This document shows positions 17,992 to 25,759 of a DNA stretch of 64,000 bases, piece after piece. Source of the stretch: Pseudomonas sp. GM50. Its GTDB lineage: Bacteria; Pseudomonadota; Gammaproteobacteria; Pseudomonadales; Pseudomonadaceae. Position numbers and translations under genes: made by a program. The first letter of the stretch is position 1, and each line of letters begins with the position of its first letter. The DNA lies in contig NZ_AKJK01000049.1 in NCBI RefSeq assembly GCF_000282375.1, positions 85,599 through 149,598 on the forward strand, in the 5' to 3' direction. The notes under the pieces are model-generated. The model was not told where the DNA came from. It ran no database searches and saw only the letters and a list, made by a program, of their open reading frames with translations.

Positions 17992-18105
17992 GACCGTCCC
18001 ATAATGCCCGCCGCCAAGCAGGTAGCGCAGCGCCTGCGGTCCGGCGTAACTCAGTTGCCGACCATAGCCAAAATTGCGCCCATCTCGGCTGCCCAGCAGT
18101 GCCAT
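17992..18105 (-). pseudogene. N-terminal relic of an ICE-type integrase
   Basis: From an ATG at 18105 with GAGAGGAG eight bases upstream, 38 codons read MALLGSRDGRNFGYGRQLSY, then AGPQAL and GGGHYGTV. This resembles the N-terminus of the large integrase-domain proteins of pseudomonad integrative conjugative elements. After GTV the family sequence is lost and a stop follows. With a start and ribosome site but no body, it looks like a deletion relic beside hsdM. The family match is from memory. Confidence 0.5.
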
Positions 18106-18383
18106 GATCAAACTCCTCTCGAGGACAAAACCTTGAAGCCTTCCCTCACGTCATCCCGCCAAGAATGTTGAGTGTTATCAGGGATCAAGGCCCCTGCGGC
18201 CTGTGAGGGTTGTCCACTAACGCGGGACTGACGGCTCTTTACGACCGGGAGCTTGGGCATTTCATGATCTGGCCTCCTGAACACCTCCGAAGAAGTGGGC
18301 GGGTAGAGGCTGCACTGGCTGACGAGACCGGTGCCGCGAGATCCTGAGTCGGGTGAAGGCAGTGATGCGATGACTGGGGCATG

Positions 18384-18569
18384 CCTGACTGTCAGTCAGG
18401 TGCAGCCCATTCCGTGGGCTGCGGCACCATCATCTGCATCGCTGTTGCTGGTGACTTCGGTGTTTGTCACGCCGATTGTCACGAGGGGAAATGCCGCAAA
18501 GCCTTGTACGAGATGGGCTGCAGCAGCGGTAGGAGCGCCCGTCTCTTTCCAGAAGAAAGAGACGGGCGC
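18384..18569. other. Cluster of perfect hairpins in a noncoding stretch
   Basis: Three perfect inverted repeats follow one another in the gene-free stretch 18106-19102. They are CCTGACTG/CAGTCAGG (8-bp arms, 18384-18400), GCAGCCCA/TGGGCTGC (8-bp arms, 5-nt loop, 18402-18422) and a 15-bp stem with 5-nt loop at 18535-18569 whose arms read GCGCCCGTCTCTTTC and its complement. None is followed by a T-run, so simple terminators are unlikely. No coding frame here has family resemblance. A structured RNA, a transfer origin or a decayed element end are all possible. Confidence 0.55.
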
Positions 18570-18808
18570 AGGTTGGCGCAGTGAAATGGCCAAGCGGATA
18601 GGTTGCTGCAGGGCAGCTGGGTAGGGGGGATGTATTTGCCGCAATGGCAATGATCTGAAGTAGGCATCCATCACTCGGTGAGTGACTGTGCGAGCCGCCG
18701 GACGCTAATCGCACTTTGGGAGAACCACCACGGTGTGGTGTAGCCTTAAAGGTTCTGGCTACCTGGGTTGCTGTCAACGACAGCGCTTTGCCCGATCTTT
18801 TCTACGCC

Positions 18809-18898
18809 TGTGGATAATTTGGGTCAAGGCTCGAATTTTCGGGAACTCTGCGGCTGTGGATGAAATTATCCACCGGTGGAAATCCGTGGTTTTCCACA
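18809..18898. other. Cluster of DnaA-box-like nonamers, replication-origin candidate
   Basis: One perfect DnaA box (TTATCCACA, minus strand, 18809-18817) and three near matches occur within 90 bp. They are TCATCCACA (minus, 18855-18863), TTATCCACC (18866-18874) and TTTTCCACA (18890-18898). Between them is the perfect palindrome CCACCGGTGG at 18870-18879. The cluster lies next to the integrase and a 19-bp inverted repeat. It may be an origin used by the excised element; there is no replication gene to support it. Confidence 0.4.
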
Positions 18899-18930
18899 GA
18901 CAGTTGTGTGGGCTTTAGATTTTTTAAGTG

Positions 18931-18987
18931 AGGTCCCTTTAAGCAGGGAGGCTACGCATCCCTGCTTAAAGGGACCTGGCTTTTTTT
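18931..18987 (+). terminator. 19-bp perfect inverted repeat followed by T-run
   Basis: Arms 18931-18949 and 18959-18977 (AGGTCCCTTTAAGCAGGGA and its exact complement) enclose a 9-nt loop. GG and then CTTTTTTT follow on the plus strand. It has the form of a strong plus-strand terminator, yet no plus-strand gene lies upstream for 10 kb. It sits between the DnaA-box-like cluster and the end of the integrase gene. Confidence 0.65.
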
Positions 18988-19102
18988 AGTCGGTAACCAT
19001 AGATCTCGTGGTCCTACACCGATGTTGATTTCGCCGCAGTTGCGGGATTGTCGCCTTGATAGATGCGCCCCAAGGTTCGACGCATTCAGCGGTGCCGCCT
19101 CA

Positions 19103-20344
19103 TTATTTCCCCGATGTATCGCGTAGTGCCTCATCCGCGTGTTCAGGTGTGGATGTAGCGTAGATGGCCCACGCGTGCATCAGCTCCCGTCGCTTATCAA
19201 AAAAGTCTGATCTAGAGTATGCGCTTTCGGTTTCCCCGCGTTCGTCATGGGCCAGCGCGAGCTCGCAGATATCTCTTGGGAAAGGGGTCATTTCACCAGC
19301 CCAATCCCGGAAGGTTGAGCGGAAACCATGACGAGTGATGTGCTCATAACCCAGTGCATGTAGCAGATTGCGAATGCCATTAGCGTGCATCACGCCGCTT
19401 CGACCGTGGCCGGGGAAAACGTAGGGACTTCTGGTGTTGATTTTCGGAAGGTTCTTCAGAAGTGAAACCACTTCCGGAGCCAAGGGGATCGCGAACGCTT
19501 GCCGTGTTTTCATGCGCTCATCAGGCAGAGACCATCGACCCGACTCCAAGTCAAACTCATCCCAACGTGCGAATCGGACCATATGCGAGCGAGCGCCGGT
19601 TAGGATCAGTAACTGAGCAGCGGCAGAAACGTGGCTGGTGTCCTTACGCAAGGCTTCCATTAGTGTTGGAAGATCCTGCCATTTCAGTGCCGGGTGATGT
19701 TGGCGTTTGCGAGCTTTCTTCTTCTCATGCCGGCTGAGCAGGTTTTCCAGATGGCCGCGCCAGCGTGCCGGATTCTCTCCAGTCCTGAGACCTCGGGCTC
19801 TGGCGGCATCCAGGATCTGTTCGATTTGCCCACGTACTTCGTCAGCCGTCCGCGTTTTGGTTGCCCATAGTGGTTGCAGTGCCTTGATCAGGTGTTTGGT
19901 TTCGACCTGGTCAGCTGACAGCTTCCCTATAGTAGGGAAAGCATAGAGTTCGAGTTTCCTTAGCCAGCCCTTGCGCCATTTCTCCGACCAGCTCGAACCA
20001 TGGGCATCTCGATAGTCGGCGGCCAATTTCTCAAAAGTAATCAGCTGCGCCAATTCTCGGCGTTCAGCTTCCCGTTGAGCGGCTTGTTCAGCCTGTCGTT
20101 TTGCGAGTGGGTCAGTGCCTTTGAGGATCTGGACTTTGTTTTCATAGGCGGCCGTGCGGGCCTTTTTTAGATCGAACTGGGGGTAGCCACCCAATCCCAT
20201 CTCTCGTCGTTTGCCGTGTAGCTGAAACCGCAGCACCCAGTTTTTTCGCCCCGTAGCTTTGACGATAAGGCGCAGCCCTTCACCGTCTTCGTAGGTGCCT
20301 GGTTCGGTCACATTTTCGACATACTTTGCGGTCAGCTTACCCAT
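19103..20344 (-). CDS. Tyrosine site-specific integrase with DUF4102 arm-binding domain
   Basis: Recombinase that integrates and excises the island. The ATG at 20344 (MGKLTAKYVENVTEPGTYED) gives 413 residues; the GTG codons upstream lie inside the repeated GGTCCCCCA sites and are unlikely starts. Residues 1-90 form the DUF4102 arm-DNA-binding domain (GLRLIVKATGRKNWVLRF), about 100-200 the core-binding domain and about 215-400 the catalytic domain. Visible catalytic residues are Arg252 (TGARSHMVRFARW), His339 and Arg342 (ITRHGFRSTFRDW), His366 and Tyr376 (AYSRSDFFDKRREL). Its 5' end faces the attachment repeat 150 bp away, the usual arrangement for this class. Confidence 0.93.
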   Translation of the reverse strand: MGKLTAKYVENVTEPGTYEDGEGLRLIVKATGRKNWVLRFQLHGKRREMGLGGYPQFDLKKARTAAYENKVQILKGTDPLAKRQAEQAAQREAERRELAQLITFEKLAADYRDAHGSSWSEKWRKGWLRKLELYAFPTIGKLSADQVETKHLIKALQPLWATKTRTADEVRGQIEQILDAARARGLRTGENPARWRGHLENLLSRHEKKKARKRQHHPALKWQDLPTLMEALRKDTSHVSAAAQLLILTGARSHMVRFARWDEFDLESGRWSLPDERMKTRQAFAIPLAPEVVSLLKNLPKINTRSPYVFPGHGRSGVMHANGIRNLLHALGYEHITRHGFRSTFRDWAGEMTPFPRDICELALAHDERGETESAYSRSDFFDKRRELMHAWAIYATSTPEHADEALRDTSGK

Positions 20345-20355
20345 CTTTTCTGTCC

Positions 20356-20382
20356 TCTGGTCCCCCACTTGATCCCCCACTT
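20356..20382. promoter_or_regulatory. Tandem integrase arm-site candidate, right end
   Basis: TCTGGTCCCCCA followed by GATCCCCCACT, directly upstream of the integrase ATG. It repeats the arrangement at 5765-5790. Besides serving as arm sites, their position over the integrase 5' region would allow autoregulation; that is inference. Confidence 0.55.
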
Positions 20383-20493
20383 GGCTGTGGAAGACGATGG
20401 ATGAAAAAGGAAGTCACAGGAGCAAAAATAGGCTGAAACCCTTGATCTAGCAAGGCTGTCGCGATTTTCAGTAGAAGAGGGTGGCTTTCAAAA

Positions 20494-20517
20494 AGACATT
20501 AAAAAGCCGGCTTGTGG
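20494..20517. repeat. Right attachment-site candidate of the integrative island (24-bp direct repeat)
   Basis: Identical to 5682-5705. On the minus strand GCCGGC-CACAA-GCCGGC followed by TTTTT forms a Rho-independent terminator overlapping the repeat. The element therefore seems to have used a terminator and not a tRNA gene as its target. The next 370 bp (20518-20888) hold a REP composite and no supportable gene. Confidence 0.75.
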
Positions 20518-20750
20518 CCGGCTTCTCGGGGACTGGCTTGGTTTATTTTTGGTAAACCGCGCCAGCCTTCAAAACGTACACCCGGATCTTGCGTCCGGCT
20601 GTGGGACTTGGCGAGAAAGTCATCTGCCTTGTCGGTGCGATCTGAGCCTGAAGAAGGGTCGATGCGCAAATGTGGGGCGCAGCATACTGATTTTTTTGAG
20701 GAATTCCCAGCTTGGCGTGTGGGATAGGGCGATTGCGGAGAGGTGTAGCA

Positions 20751-20873
20751 GCTGCCGAAGGCTGCGTTCGGCTGCGAAGCAGTCGTAAATCCGGTAAGCG
20801 TAGTGTCCGCCATAGTGAATGGTTTGCGACTGCTGCGCAGTCGAACGGGGGCAAGCCCCCTCGCCACAGTGGA
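20751..20873. repeat. Composite REP element
   Basis: The right arm (AACGGGGGCAAGCCCCCTCG, then CCACAG) matches the REP class at 24184, 30770 and 35306. The left part (GCTGCCGAAGGCTGCG) instead resembles the class at 40259. It looks like one REP inserted into or recombined with another, downstream of the S24-type repressor. Confidence 0.65.
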
Positions 20874-20888
20874 TCACCGGGTGCGTGC

Positions 20889-21635
20889 TTATAGGAACGG
20901 TACCGACGGCCGGCGTTTGTTGAGCGTCGACCACCAGAATACCCACCCCAATACCCTGATGTTTTGCTTGTCGATCTGCTCGGCATTGAATATCTCGTCT
21001 GGATACTCGGCTTTGTTATAGCTGCGTAACCGCAACGCATTCCCCGGCATTCGGTGCAGGTATTTGATCCGTAACATCCCGTCGTGCTCGATCGCATAAA
21101 TCTCCCCATCAATAACCTGGGTAAGCCCGCGGTCGATCGCAAGCGTCGAACCATCTTCAATCTTTTCGCCCATGCTGTTGCCGATCATGTGGGTACAAAT
21201 AGCGTCGGCGTGGTTGATTTCCAGGGAGTCCAGGTGGCTGCGGGGCAGGCGGATGGATTGGCTGGGGTCTTTGATAACGTGAGTTTTGTTGGAGCCCGGG
21301 GCGGTGGCGGTTTCTATGTAGAAGGGCAGCTCGACGTCGATGGATTCGATCACCGTATAGATGCCGCGGATGGCCTGGGCGTCGAAGGTGTTGCCGGACT
21401 CGTCGAGCACGCGCAGGCGTGAGGACTCTTTCGGGCCTTCGCCGGTTTTCAGCCAGTCGCTGTTTACAGACAGTAGTCTAGCGACCTCTTCCATGCGGTA
21501 GGCGGGCACACCGCGGGTGTACCAGTTATGGATATTTTGCGCTTCCGTGTCGAAGAAAGCGGCAAATCCTGTGGTTGTGATTTTCGCTGCTTCAAGGAGC
21601 GCTTTAAATCGTGGGCCGCTAGTGTTCTTTTTCAT
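20889..21635 (-). CDS. XRE/S24-type (LexA/CI-like) transcriptional repressor
   Basis: The N-terminal third (residues about 8-65: FKALLEAAKITTTGFAAFFD, NIHNWYTRGVP, MEEVARLLSVNSDWL) is a helix-turn-helix DNA-binding domain. The C-terminal half is an S24 peptidase fold with HMIGNSMGEKIEDG (Ser154) and GMLRIKYLHR (Lys191) as the Ser/Lys dyad. Phage repressors of this type cleave themselves on RecA activation, but no clear Ala-Gly cleavage site is visible here. The ATG at 21635 gives 248 residues; an in-frame GTG lies 6 bp upstream. A palindrome at 21666-21688 suggests autorepression. No phage or pyocin genes are adjacent, so it is an orphan relic or a regulator in trans. Confidence 0.82.
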   Translation of the reverse strand: MKKNTSGPRFKALLEAAKITTTGFAAFFDTEAQNIHNWYTRGVPAYRMEEVARLLSVNSDWLKTGEGPKESSRLRVLDESGNTFDAQAIRGIYTVIESIDVELPFYIETATAPGSNKTHVIKDPSQSIRLPRSHLDSLEINHADAICTHMIGNSMGEKIEDGSTLAIDRGLTQVIDGEIYAIEHDGMLRIKYLHRMPGNALRLRSYNKAEYPDEIFNAEQIDKQNIRVLGWVFWWSTLNKRRPSVPFL

Positions 21636-21665
21636 AAACACGAGTCTACTGGCGCAGGATGGGGG

Positions 21666-21688
21666 TTTGAATAAACGATCCGTTCAAA
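21666..21688. promoter_or_regulatory. Operator-like palindrome upstream of the S24 repressor
   Basis: TTTGAA-N11-TTCAAA with an inner AACG-ATC-CGTT, 31 bp upstream of the repressor ATG. Position and symmetry suit an autoregulatory CI-type operator. Confidence 0.45.
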
Positions 21689-21805
21689 TTTCGAGGGAAA
21701 TTTAAGACTGGATGTAAGGCGCTTTTAGTGGAAATTAAACAGGCAAAAACCGAAGCCAAGAAGCGTTCCACGTACCGTTAAAGGTCAGTGTCTGGGCGGA
21801 GCGCC

Positions 21806-21832
21806 CACAAAAAACCCCGGATCAACCGGGGT
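21806..21832 (-). terminator. Rho-independent terminator of ppa
   Basis: On the minus strand ACCCCGG-TTGAT-CCGGGGT is followed by TTTTTTG, about 40 bp after the ppa stop codon. Confidence 0.85.
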
Positions 21833-21871
21833 CTTCTTCAACCGTCGCAGCTAGAAGCTTACCGCGGCTTC

Positions 21872-22399
21872 TCAGCCTTTATAAGCGGCAACCGACTTGG
21901 TGATCGCGTCGCGGGCGGCATCTGCGCCGGCCCAGCCTTCGATTTTCACCCATTTGCCTTTTTCGAGATCTTTGTAGTTCGCGAAGAAGTGCTCGATCTG
22001 CTGAATCAGCAGCGCAGGCAGATCGGTGTATTCCTTCACGTCGACGTACAGCTGGGACAGCTTGTCGTGTGGAACCGCGATCACTTTGGCATCGCCGCCG
22101 CCGTCGTCGGTCATGTTCAGGATGCCGACTGGACGTGCGCGGATCACCGAACCTGGGGCAACCGGGTAAGGGGTCACGACCAGCACGTCGAGGGGATCAC
22201 CGTCGTCAGCCAGGGTGTTCGGGATGTAACCGTAGTTGGCCGGGTAGAACATCGGGGTGGCCATGAAACGGTCAACGAACAGGCAATCGCTGTCTTTGTC
22301 GATTTCGTATTTGATCGGCGCGTGGTTGGCCGGGATCTCGATCGCGACGTAGATGTCGTTCGGCAGGTCTTTGCCAGCCGGAATCTTGCTGTAGCTCAT
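21872..22399 (-). CDS. ppa: Inorganic pyrophosphatase (family I)
   Basis: Hydrolyses pyrophosphate to two phosphates, pulling biosynthetic reactions forward; a soluble hexamer in the cytosol. The 175 residues include the Mg-binding signature DGDPLDVLV near residues 66-74, [16 protein letters not shown] and [12 protein letters not shown]. Length equals that of E. coli Ppa. It is monocistronic, with its own terminator downstream and the start of core chromosome genes upstream, and so marks the right edge of the variable region. Confidence 0.97.
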   Translation of the reverse strand: MSYSKIPAGKDLPNDIYVAIEIPANHAPIKYEIDKDSDCLFVDRFMATPMFYPANYGYIPNTLADDGDPLDVLVVTPYPVAPGSVIRARPVGILNMTDDGGGDAKVIAVPHDKLSQLYVDVKEYTDLPALLIQQIEHFFANYKDLEKGKWVKIEGWAGADAARDAITKSVAAYKG

Positions 22400-22512
22400 T
22401 GGGCGGTGCCCCCGTTAGTTGACCAAAAACACTTGGCCGGATTGACCAAAAAGTGGCGGCGATTATAGGCATATTCCGCCACCGTTGCTATGTGCCAGAG
22501 GTCGTGTAGACC

Positions 22513-23325
22513 TTAGTCGTGTGCCTGATAGACCGGGTTCTCGGCCAGAAGTTGCCGCAACCGGGCCAACGGGTCCTGGCGGTAAAACAGCTTCAGTTGC
22601 TCATAAACCTGTGGATAAGCCTCGTGCAGCAAATCCGGGGCGCTGAAGAAGTATTCGCTGGTGACGGCGAAGAACTCGGCGGGGTTTTCCGCCGCGTACG
22701 GGTCGATGGCGGTTTGCGCGTCTGGGTTGCGATCCAGTTGCCGGTCGAGGTCGTCATAGGCCTCTTGCATGACCCTGGCCCAGTCGCTGACGCGCATGTC
22801 GGCATGCAGCGGGGGCAGGCCATTGGCGTCGCCGTTGAGCATGTCGAGTTTGTGCGCGAGTTCGTGGATCACCAGGTTGTAGCCTTCCCAGCCACCACTG
22901 GCCATCACGCCGGGCCAGGCTAGGATGATCGGGCCTTGCTGCCAGGCTTCGCCGCTGTGTTCGCCGTCCCATTCGTGTTCAACGCCGCTGGCATCGCGAT
23001 GGCGCTGGGGGCTGAGGAAATCATCGGGGTAGAGGATGATTTCGTGAAAGCCCTGATACCAGTTCAGATCGCCCAGGTGCAGCAGCGGCAATTGGGCCTG
23101 GGCGGCGAGTAGCAGGCGTTGCTCCTGGTGAAGCTCGACGCCGGGCAGGGCGGTCAGGTGTTTGTCTTGCAGGAACAGCACGCAGGCTTCCCGCAGCCAC
23201 TGGTCTTCGTCTGCGCTGAGGCCATCGAGAAAGCTCAGGTGATGGCGCACCCGTTGCCACATGTCGTCGGCAATCGGATGCCTGGCCAGGGTGCGCTGGC
23301 GTCGCCAGGCGCTAAGGGACCACAT
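22513..23325 (-). CDS. mtfA: MtfA-type zinc-dependent peptidase (DUF980)
   Basis: Zinc aminopeptidase family. In E. coli MtfA binds the repressor Mlc and so affects the glucose phosphotransferase system. The 270 residues carry the zinc motif HELAH within NLVIHELAHKLDM near residue 152 and the downstream helix AENPAEFFAVTSEYFF that supplies the third ligand. N-terminal helices (LARHPIADDMWQRV) are typical. The glucose-PTS link may not hold in pseudomonads. It starts 6 bp before the end of the upstream dedA gene region, so the two probably share a transcript. Confidence 0.88.
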   Translation of the reverse strand: MWSLSAWRRQRTLARHPIADDMWQRVRHHLSFLDGLSADEDQWLREACVLFLQDKHLTALPGVELHQEQRLLLAAQAQLPLLHLGDLNWYQGFHEIILYPDDFLSPQRHRDASGVEHEWDGEHSGEAWQQGPIILAWPGVMASGGWEGYNLVIHELAHKLDMLNGDANGLPPLHADMRVSDWARVMQEAYDDLDRQLDRNPDAQTAIDPYAAENPAEFFAVTSEYFFSAPDLLHEAYPQVYEQLKLFYRQDPLARLRQLLAENPVYQAHD

Positions 23326-23331
23326 CGTGAG

Positions 23332-23988
23332 TCAGCGGGGTTCGGCTTTGGACGCGGCATTCCCGAGGCGGCTGCGGATCACGCTGATGATCATCGGTAG
23401 CAGCGACAACAGGATGATGCCCACTACCAGCAGCGACAGGTTTTTCTTGATGAACGGTACGTTGCCGAAGAAGTAGCCGAGGGTGACCAGGCCGCCCACC
23501 CAGAGGATGGTTCCGAGAACACTGAAGGCAAAGAAACGCGGGTAAGGCATTTTGCCGACACCGGCGACGAACGGGGCAAAGGTCCGGATGATTGGCATGA
23601 AACGCGCCAGGGTCACGGTTTTGCCGCCGTGCTTGTCGTAGAAGTCGTGGGTTTGTTGCAGATAGTCGCGGCGGAATATTTTCGAGTTCGGGTTGCTGAA
23701 CAGCTTTTCACCGGCGGTGCGGCCGATTATGTAGTTGGTGCTGTCGCCGAGAATCGCCGCCAGCATCAGCAGGCCGCCCAGCAGCACCGGGTCCATGCCG
23801 CCACCGGCCGCTACGGCGCCGGCGATGAAGAGCAGGGAATCGCCCGGCAGGAATGGCATCACTACCAGACCGGTTTCGCAGAAGATCACCAGAAACAGAA
23901 TGGCGTAAATCCATGCCCCGTAGTTAGTTACCAGCAGGTCGAGGTAAACATCGAGATGCAGGATAAGGTCGATCGGGTTGAAATCCAT
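23332..23988 (-). CDS. DedA family inner-membrane protein
   Basis: Multi-spanning DedA/VTT-fold membrane protein; relatives take part in lipid-carrier recycling and membrane homeostasis. The 218 residues show the family signature: [48 protein letters not shown], then [19 protein letters not shown] with the essential Arg of the amphipathic helix. Two hydrophobic segments follow. The ATG at 23988 is preferred to the GTG 9 bp upstream because of spacing to AGG. It is followed 6 bp later by mtfA. Confidence 0.9.
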   Translation of the reverse strand: MDFNPIDLILHLDVYLDLLVTNYGAWIYAILFLVIFCETGLVVMPFLPGDSLLFIAGAVAAGGGMDPVLLGGLLMLAAILGDSTNYIIGRTAGEKLFSNPNSKIFRRDYLQQTHDFYDKHGGKTVTLARFMPIIRTFAPFVAGVGKMPYPRFFAFSVLGTILWVGGLVTLGYFFGNVPFIKKNLSLLVVGIILLSLLPMIISVIRSRLGNAASKAEPR

Positions 23989-24183
23989 GGAAAGCACCTG
24001 TGGTGATGGCCCGACTCTGCAGGCCTGTGCGGATGGCTTCGCGTAAGACTACAGCTAAGTGTGATTTTTCTTACGAGCCGGAAGAATGGGCATTATAAGG
24101 GGTGACAAGTGAAAAACGCGTCGAGTTTGTAGCGGGGGATGTCGATGGGGCGACCATGGGGCTGTTGGCTTTGCACAATCCTT

Positions 24184-24316
24184 GTGGCGAGGGGGCTTGC
24201 CCCCGTTGGGTTGCGAAGCGACCCCTAAACCAGGTAGTCACGGTTTTTCTGATACACCGCATGCTCAGGTTTTACGACGGCTGCGCCGCCGAACGGGGGC
24301 AAGCCCCCTCGCCGCA
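24184..24316. repeat. REPIN (paired inverted REPs, GGGGGCTTGCCCCC class)
   Basis: Two complementary arms (GTGGCGAGGGGGCTTGCCCC and its complement) enclose about 80 bp that include ACCCCTAAACCAGG. The same arrangement recurs at 30770 and 35306. It fills most of the 360-bp gap between dedA and the acetyltransferase gene; nothing else is visible there. Confidence 0.9.
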
Positions 24317-24348
24317 GCAAGCTCCCTGGCCACAAAGGTCCTAGTGCG

Positions 24349-24810
24349 TTACAGCCCGTCACTGATCGGCAGCACGTAGTTCCTGAACTCGGTGTCTTCC
24401 TTGAACCCGATGGATTCGTAGGTTTTCTGCGCGACTTCGTTATTGCTGCTGGTGGAAACGCGCATGCGCACGGCATTGGTTTCCTTGGCCATTTTTTTCG
24501 CGGTGCGGATCAGATTGTCGGCCACCAACTGGCGGCGGGCGTCTTCGGCGACGTAGATGTCGTTGAGGATCCACACGCGTTTAAGCGAAAGAGACGAAAA
24601 GCTCGGGTACAACTGACAAAAACCCATCAGTTTGTTGTTGTCGTCATCGGCCAGGGCCAGGTAGATCACCGATTCCTTGCGCCGCAGGCGTTTCTCGAGG
24701 AACGCCCGGGACGAGTCCGGATACGGCAGGGAACCGTAAAACTCACGATATTTGACGAACAACGGGGTCAGCAGGTCGAGGTGTTCGAGGGTCGCTTGAA
24801 TAATCCGCAT
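24349..24810 (-). CDS. GNAT family N-acetyltransferase
   Basis: The 153 residues from the ATG at 24810 (MRIIQATLEHLDLLTPLFVK) form a single GNAT domain. Visible parts are LALADDDNNKLMGFCQLYPS, the strand WILNDIYVAEDARRQ leading to the acetyl-CoA loop RRQLVADNL, and a C-terminal AQKTYESIGFKED motif. The in-frame TTG 18 bp upstream has no ribosome site. The substrate is unknown. It lies alone between a REPIN and eutC. Confidence 0.85.
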   Translation of the reverse strand: MRIIQATLEHLDLLTPLFVKYREFYGSLPYPDSSRAFLEKRLRRKESVIYLALADDDNNKLMGFCQLYPSFSSLSLKRVWILNDIYVAEDARRQLVADNLIRTAKKMAKETNAVRMRVSTSSNNEVAQKTYESIGFKEDTEFRNYVLPISDGL

Positions 24811-24922
24811 GGTAGGTCTCGTCTTCAAGTGGCTGTCTTACGTGGTGACGGCGACGGGAAACCCTGGCGGCCGTGCATCGATCCTGCCTGAAACCTGAAT
24901 AGAAACGCAATGCGGAAACGGT

Positions 24923-25759
24923 TCAGGTAGCCGACGGGTTCAGTAGGAAATTACCTTTCATATCCGCACCAATGTCCGACTCCAGCGTCTGAATCTGGGC
25001 TTCGTCCTTCAGACTGACCCCCGATAACTGCCGCCGACAGGCTTCGCGCATCAAATACAGCAAGCGGTGTGCCGCCATGCCGTAACTCAAGCCTTCGAGC
25101 CGGACATTCGAGATGCAGTTGCGATAGGCATCTGTCAGTCCGACCTTGGGATTATAGGTGAAATACAACCCCAGGCTGTCTGGTGAGCTCAATCCGGGGC
25201 GCTCGCCGATCAATATGACCACCATTTTTGCGCCCAGCAGCTCACCAATCTCGTCGGCCACCGCGACTCGGCCCTGTTCCACCAGAATCACCGGCGACAG
25301 GGACCAACCCTCAGCGGCTGTCTGTTCTTCCATGCGCGCCAGAAACGGTAAGGTGTGGCGATGAACGGCCAATGCCGAGAGGCCATCGGCCACCACGACG
25401 GCCAGATCCACCCCGCCAGGATGGCTCAGCGCGTAGTCGCGCAGGGTCTGCGCTGACTGATCACTCAGTTTGCGCCCCAGATCGGGGCGCTGCAGATAGC
25501 TGTTCCGGTCCGTGGCGGCACTGTGCAGCAGCAAACTCTCACGTCCACGCTCGGCCAGTTGCGAACTGAGCCCCATGTGGTCGAACGGCAGGTGCACCGC
25601 ATCCCGGGCCTGTGCATGGGCGTACTGGAAATCCAGCTGCGCGCTGGTCGGCATACTGGTGCCGGTACGACCGAGGGCAATACGTGCCGGGGTCAGGCGC
25701 CGCAGTTCCAGCAATGGGTTTTGCGGATCGACAGGTGGTTTTTCCATCTCAATACTCAT
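24923..25759 (-). CDS. eutC: Ethanolamine ammonia-lyase, small subunit
   Basis: Beta subunit of the adenosylcobalamin-dependent enzyme that converts ethanolamine to acetaldehyde and ammonia. The ATG at 25759 overlaps the eutB stop as ATGA and gives 278 residues. Visible family blocks are [56 protein letters not shown], and [20 protein letters not shown]. Length is normal. It is the last gene of eat-eutB-eutC; there are no microcompartment genes, as usual for pseudomonads. Confidence 0.95.
   Translation of the reverse strand: MSIEMEKPPVDPQNPLLELRRLTPARIALGRTGTSMPTSAQLDFQYAHAQARDAVHLPFDHMGLSSQLAERGRESLLLHSAATDRNSYLQRPDLGRKLSDQSAQTLRDYALSHPGGVDLAVVVADGLSALAVHRHTLPFLARMEEQTAAEGWSLSPVILVEQGRVAVADEIGELLGAKMVVILIGERPGLSSPDSLGLYFTYNPKVGLTDAYRNCISNVRLEGLSYGMAAHRLLYLMREACRRQLSGVSLKDEAQIQTLESDIGADMKGNFLLNPSAT

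Noticed and set aside
18331..18624. Short frames on both strands over the hairpin block
   Set aside because: No ribosome site, no motif, and the sequence is dominated by inverted repeats.
20494..20517. Attachment repeat considered as a tRNA 3' end
   Set aside because: No acceptor/T-arm pattern is present on either side; it is part of a terminator hairpin instead.
20543..21160. Minus-strand frame across the REP composite near the island right end
   Set aside because: Most of it reads through REP arms and the repressor gene; only the last ~25 codons are outside repeats and match nothing I know.
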